In this document: positions 59,349-64,000 of the stretch, piece by piece
Layout: each line of letters opens with the position of its first letter
Numbering within the stretch: position 1 is the first letter of the stretch
Assembly (NCBI GenBank): GCA_036362985.1
Contig: JAYGXS010000004.1
Span: 43,062,024-43,126,023, forward strand
Source: Ligula intestinalis
Lineage: Eukaryota; Platyhelminthes; Cestoda; Diphyllobothriidea; Diphyllobothriidae
DNA: 64,000 nucleotides
Direction of reading: 5' to 3'
Position numbers and translations under genes: made by a program
The notes under the pieces: model-generated
Told to the model about the DNA's origin: nothing
The model's database searches: none
What the model saw: only the letters and a program-made list of their open reading frames with translations

Positions 59349-62300
59349 CTAAAATGCCATAAAGACGAAGATGAAGGAGAGAAACAAACGTATTATGACT
59401 GCGGAAAGTATACAAAAAAGAACAAAAATATAAAAATCAGGGAATATCAGCAGACAATATAGCCCATTATATCAAACGAATGTCGGAGATACGTTTTCAT
59501 CACTGGAAGGTGAACTAGACTGAATCCTTATGACGATACTAATAATGTGAGGCCTGACTGTCGCGCAAAACTAATTCTGTCTTTGATAAGCAATTAAGGG
59601 TGAGACGTGTGGATTCACAACTAACGGTTAAATAGAAGGACTCAATAATCAACTACAAGGCTCGGATAGATCAGGAAGACTTGGCACAAATCAAGTCGGA
59701 AGGAGTTTCCGTTCACAGAACAAAGGCGGCAGGGTGATCTTACTTGATATTGTTTTTCCGACTTTCAGTGTTACAGAATTAGTCAAACCTTGCTTGCGCG
59801 TCCGCAACAGTAATTGAACTTATTCAGGAGTCTGACACGAAGACAACTGGCTCGAGTCAGAACCCACCCCACCTTAAACCAATGTATCAAACAAGATGGG
59901 CCGTAAAGTGGCGAAACTTAGAAAATACGCGTGGCAAAAGAGTAGTAACGGGCGACAACTTACAGCTAAAGCCTCGAGGATACGCTGCTTCTCCGGTTCC
60001 GTGAAGTCCTCGGCCTCGAGAATGGTGGCCTGAAGCTGCGTAATCAATTGCAGAGCCGAGTAGCCCTCGTAAAGGAGGTCCTAGTTAGCCCACCACCCAG
60101 GAATAGAGAGAGAGAGCGAACATGAATGCATATGAAGAAGGAGTCAGCAGTCCAATTTAGAACACAGGAGGCGTTAACCACTCACCTTAACTGTTAATTG
60201 CAGCTTCTCAAAATTGCGACCGCGGGTGGCTGAGAGGAAGGAGATCTCAAAGTTTGTAGGAACTACAGAGGCCAGCTCATCCAGATGCTTTTCGGTGACC
60301 TCTGCCTTCTCACCTTTGTCGTCTAACGGAGCTACGATAAGGGAAGCACTTTGGAGGAGCGTGATACCCTGTCGCAGGTCACCCTCACACAGTCGCATGA
60401 GGTGGTCCAGGGTCTATAGTTGGGAGGATGAGTCCAAAACAACAAGACGGTCAGCATTAAATAGAAGCGTGCGTCGTACACTGCTGGGAATCTTGAGATT
60501 TTCTGGCCCAAAGACCGTCAGGACGTCCAGATAGGTTGTAATTTAACTATTTCGGGTTTCACACGTGTGGATGATACTGATCTACTCGGATGGTACTTGA
60601 CAAAACTTCGTCTGACGGATAGATGTAGGAGATTGAACGGTCTCTGCTAAATCAACTATGGAAAAACGAGAGGCTTGAAAATCTTGGTCCCACATGCTGT
60701 CATAAATACAAATGAGATCGACCTTATTGTGCTCTCACCTATGTGCACTCCTAAGACCAGTGCTAGAAGTCCCTGGGTTTCAAACCTGGAGGGGAACCAA
60801 TCTCGAAACGGGAAAGGCCGGAGTGATCAAGCAGTCGAAGGTTCAGTAGAAGAATGTGTGATAAGTGTTCACTATGCGCGGCTAAATAAGACATTAATTA
60901 GCGAGTTGGGTCCCTGTGCCAGTTTTGAACGCAGTTGAGCAAACTTGGTCGACGGTTGAATAGGGTAAGTCTCAGAAATGGACGCCATTTAACAGTATAA
61001 AGGCGAGACTTGAATGGCCGGTATGAGATTGCCTGCTGGAAGTTGCACAATGGTGTCGAATAATTTGGGCTGGCGAATCGCGATTCATTTTGAGGCATCG
61101 AAACGGAGGAATATAACTTCGGAGAACAGTCGGCGAAAACTGTAAGGTCAAGTTTACTCAGCCCTTGTCCAGGGCGATGGAACGAGGAGGGCAAGGGGAG
61201 GACAATACGCAGGTATGGTGAGAATTAACACGCGATTCCACATTGAGAAGTTAGTAGGGATGAATACCTTCGAGGACGAGACAGCACTTACAGTAGACGC
61301 AAAATTTCGACATATGGGAAAAAATGATAAGCTTTCGCTAATCGGTATTGACTCAGGTTGTGATACTGATTATCGTGTAGTCTATTCTGAAGTTTGTTCC
61401 GTCATGATAGGATGCGGGCTTTTTAACGAGCTTCGTTCTGACTACCAGCAAAAAGTATTTATTGTGAAAACTGGCTACTTAAGTAGTATACCTTTTTATC
61501 ATTGATTTTGACTGCCTTTATAAATTCAAATATATTTTATGAAAAACGTGCACGAAATTAATTCTTGTACTTGTTTGATAGCAAATCACGCCTTCTTTAA
61601 ATTTTATACTCAAAGAAGGGGTAGCTTTTGGTTATAAAAAAGTTGCTCAATTGCCGAATAATTTTCTAACCCAGTGACTGCTACACTCGAATTCACAGTT
61701 TAAACACTGTGCACTGTGTACATCCTGTTTAAGAAAAAGTACGTTTTCGCCTAGTTTGAGGAAACAGTCACATAGTTGTCATGCAATATTGAAATAGATC
61801 TGGAACATATTTTACGCAGCATAGGTAGCATTAATAAATTGGCAGATACGATGTATTATAAATAAACACCTCACAATTGTAAAAAAGCTCATAAGTAGCA
61901 ACTTTTTTATAACCAAAAGCTACCTCTTCTTTGAGTATAAAATTTAAAGAAGGTGTACTTTTCTATCAAACAAGCACAAGAAATACTTTTTACGTACATA
62001 TTTTCCATGAAGTATATTTGAATTTATAAAGGCAGTCAAAATCAATGATAAGAAGGCATACTTCTTAAGTAGTCAGTTTTTACAATCGATACGTTTGGCT
62101 AGTGGTCGGAACGAAGCTCGTTAAAAAGCCGGCATCCTATCCTGACTGAAACGACTTCAGAATAGACTACAGTATAATCAGTGATCGCATCTTCTTCTTC
62201 TGAACTGCTGCCTGGAACTCGTATATTCTCCTCTATTGGCAATCGCATGAGGTTATGCAAATAATATCTAACTGGCTTGTACTCGAAACACAGTTGACGC

Positions 62301-63754
62301 AGACAAAAAGCCAGACAAATACACGAGGCTAATCCACGTCTTTCAGTCAGAGACACAATTAATTCAACGGCACTTTTTGCCCTGGTGGAAACTGGAATAA
62401 CTGGCACAGAAAATGAGTCACCATTCCAGCCGTCCTGGGGTCAGGCTGACAAAGAAACTCCAACACGCGAAAGCGCGCAGACACAAAGAGCCACACACGC
62501 GCGACCTTTAGGGAAGCGACATCACGCGATGGCTGCCCGGATAGGGCGCTTACGGAATGAACCAATACGAAGAGACAAGGTCCTTAAATATGAAGGCCAC
62601 GAAAAAGGGCTGATAAATCGATGTACACACAGAAACTGTTGCAGTAAACTTGTTCTCTGCTATTCACCCGTACAACTAGGGGATATAACAATAATCCATA
62701 TGACATAAATTTCTTCTCAGAAGTTGACTTCATTCATCGGAGCTCCAGTGGTCGACCACTGAAGTTACTTCAAGGGATTCGAATACACGGATAATGGCAC
62801 GAGTCAGTAAAAGGACGGGACGGGACGCGAACTGCTGGAGGCCTGGGTGTCAGATCACAACTCCATAAACAGGAATGTGGATATACCGCCCTGTTATTTT
62901 GCCATCCGTGCCCGCGACCAGAAACCAGCTCCTCTACAAGCATACAGGCCACCACCTCAAGGTCACACGCCGCTACTCCAGGGGTGCGCGTCGGGAACAC
63001 GATAAGATAGCGTGAGAATGGACGTAGCATGGACAGAGACAAATCAACAATTTGCACTACCTCCCCCCTCCCTTACCAACCCCATTTATGCGTAGCTGAC
63101 GTTTGCTGTTCTCATTTACTCTGACGATGGGTTCGCGTGTGGAGCCGAAAGCTCAGAATACAACTATTGTTCCAGAGATCGCGTCTTCCTCTTCTTTACA
63201 ACAAGAACCTGGGGCACGCATATTTGCTTTTATTCGTGGGATTCAAGTACAGCACCACTAAGGGATGAATAGAGATGAGCGATTCCGTTGAGGGTTAGCC
63301 GCCGTGCAGCTATCTGCGAGGTTCGAGGGTGAGTATCAAGGTACAACTGCACGAGCATCTTCTGTAACACGATCGGTGAGCGCCCCTCTATCATAGTGAT
63401 TTTTGTCCCGCGATTGATCTAAAACTGACGTCTGATGCGGAGCTTTGACTAGAGATATCGCTGTGGAAGAAGAAATGCTGACTAGAAGGATGGTTTTGAA
63501 AGTTGACAGAAGTAAACGGTTGAAATCCCATAATAAAAACCATGATTATTGAAACTTACAGCATCAGAGACGCTGAGCGACTCAGCTTCCGCAATCTGTC
63601 GCAGACGAGACTTTGCGACGTTGTTATCAAGTGGACGGAAACGGAACTTGGCGCAACGACTTGTGATGGGACCGATGATACGACTGACGTAGTTGCAGGT
63701 GAGGCAGAATCGGGTGGTTTTCATTTCTGTCTCCATAGTTCGGCGAAGGGCAGC
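59262..63754 (-). CDS. RFC4: Replication factor C subunit 4 (RFC4), 3' part of gene, four exons
   Basis: Clamp-loader AAA+ ATPase subunit that, with RFC1, 2, 3 and 5, loads PCNA onto primed DNA in the nucleus. Exons on the minus strand: 63754-63560, 60413-60186, 60080-59964, 59348-59262; introns of 3146, 105 and 615 bp, all GT-AG and all phase 0. Together they encode 208 residues, roughly the C-terminal 57% of a typical 360-residue protein. Visible landmarks: ALRRTME and [15 protein letters not shown] (sensor region), the SRC arginine-finger motif in [24 protein letters not shown] (sensor-2 type GDxR), and the collar helices ending [10 protein letters not shown]. No stop or frameshift. The 5' exons (Walker A/B) lie beyond the window edge; I see none in 63755-64000. 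Discrimination from RFC2 rests on [12 protein letters not shown] and CAKFRFRPL. The first intron carries a foldback and a Penelope tail. Confidence 0.92.
59964..60080 (-). CDS. RFC4: RFC4 exon (39 codons), collar region
   Basis: Bounded by an ACTAG acceptor and a GTAAGT donor. It encodes [17 protein letters not shown] and a Glu-rich stretch to EALA, matching the DLIDEGHAATQLVNQLH helix region of human RFC4. Phase 0 at both ends. Confidence 0.9.
60186..60413 (-). CDS. RFC4: RFC4 exon (76 codons), end of AAA+ lid and start of collar
   Basis: Acceptor CTATAG and donor GTGAGT. Starts [16 protein letters not shown] (sensor-2 lid helix) and ends FEKLQLTVK. Compared with human RFC4 it has a small Lys/Glu/Asp insertion (DDKGEKAE) before [12 protein letters not shown]. 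Phase 0 at both ends. Confidence 0.92.
61362..62186. mobile_element. Foldback element, about 290-bp inverted arms
   Basis: The left arm (61362-61647) and right arm (about 61897-62186) are inverted copies at roughly 85% identity around a 250-bp AT-rich centre. Shared blocks include TTTTTAACGAGCTTCGTTC at the outer part and GGTAGCTTTTGGTTATAAAA at the inner part. A decayed single-arm relative lies near 10556-10630. No transposase and no clear target duplication. Confidence 0.85.
63121..63154 (+). ncRNA. Hammerhead-like core inside the RFC4 intron (antisense to the gene)
   Basis: CTGACGA (63121-63127), a helix II candidate GGTTC/GAGCC with 5 bp around a GCGTGTG loop, then GAAAGCTC (63147-63154), again 34 nt. 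Downstream come CAGAATACAAC and TTCCAGAGATCGCG plus CTTCCTCTTCT, the Penelope-tail pattern. It has the best helix II of all copies, and position 7 of box 1 may vary in hammerheads. Confidence 0.55.
63560..63754 (-). CDS. RFC4: RFC4 exon (65 codons), first exon in the window
   Basis: The acceptor is preceded by a pyrimidine-rich tract and CTAG; the donor is GTAAGT. Encodes [36 protein letters not shown] and ends SLSVSDA. It is very close to human RFC4 ([18 protein letters not shown]). Phase 0 at both ends. Confidence 0.93.
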
Positions 63755-64000
63755 CTAGATGAGGGCAAAATGGAAGGAAATAGTTTACCAAAAGTAAGCA
63801 CGAGTTACTGGCGGCGTGTTTTGGGCTCCTTCGAGAATGAGAGACGTGTGTAAGAACGCATGAAAGTGTGACCTTAAAAGAGGATCTCGCAGCTCGAAGG
63901 GGGTACACTACCACATAGCATTGGTAGGGGGAGAGGAGAGGAGCATGGGCCAATCCAGGGAGGGGCTTGAGAAGCCTGACGACCCAGCTGTGCCAGTAGG

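Larger units (their letters stand above)
60414..63559 (-). other. RFC4 intron with mobile-element insertions
   Basis: A 3146-bp intron between consensus splice sites. It holds the foldback element 61362-62186, a hammerhead-like Penelope tail at 63121-63154, and otherwise short chance frames. Confidence 0.85.

Overview
Organism. This is eukaryotic, animal-type DNA. The one host gene I can name is the 3' part of replication factor C subunit 4 (RFC4), in four exons with consensus splice sites on the minus strand at 59262-63754. Its protein is clearly metazoan-like. The repeat load (RTE-like and CR1/Jockey-like LINEs, Penelope-type tails with hammerhead-like motifs, many LTR-like fragments) suggests a parasitic flatworm, most likely a tapeworm. 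That assignment is inference from repeat style, not from a database match. There are no bacterial operons and no CRISPR. One 400-base assembly gap (23343-23742) sits inside a TCA microsatellite.

Layout. 1-3120 has no recognisable gene. 3122-6364 (minus) is a decayed Helitron that keeps the Rep/HUH half and a textbook 3' hairpin plus CTAG end but has no helicase. 8626-9800 is a broken RTE-like reverse transcriptase. From about 9.8 to 57.6 kb the window is a graveyard of short LTR-like elements. I count over 20 copies of one main family, called S1 here: about 320-490 bp, reading TGTAG...GCGATA or ...CCTATA, with 4-bp target duplications. Three smaller related groups are called S2, S3 and S4. 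Many S1 copies have exact 4-bp duplications, one pair is nested, and two insertions can be proven by uninterrupted paralogous sites inside the window. A 3-kb unit at 42530-45770 and a 1.3-kb unit at 46174-47500 are two copies of the same sequence and carry a conserved minus-strand reading frame of unknown function.

Other mobile DNA: two 101-bp pogo/Tigger-like MITEs in opposite orientation; an 845-bp mariner/IS630-type element with about 94-bp inverted ends, inserted into an S1-type LTR; a CR1/Jockey-like LINE at 54254-55770 and a truncated relative at 32085-32856; a probable tRNA-derived SINE near 11.3 kb; and an 825-bp foldback element in an RFC4 intron.

Most unusual signal. A 34-nt hammerhead-like core (CTGATGA...GAAACGTC) followed by an AATAAA-type stretch and a CCAGCGATCGAG-type tail recurs at seven or more places. 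Twice, at 29.0 and 30.3 kb, it occurs as a back-to-back inverted pair. This looks like the processing end of Penelope-like retroelements. Whether any copy is active cannot be told from sequence alone.

Gene cooperation. RFC4 is a clamp-loader subunit for DNA replication. Nothing else in the window appears to work with it. Everything else readable is transposon sequence in various states of decay.
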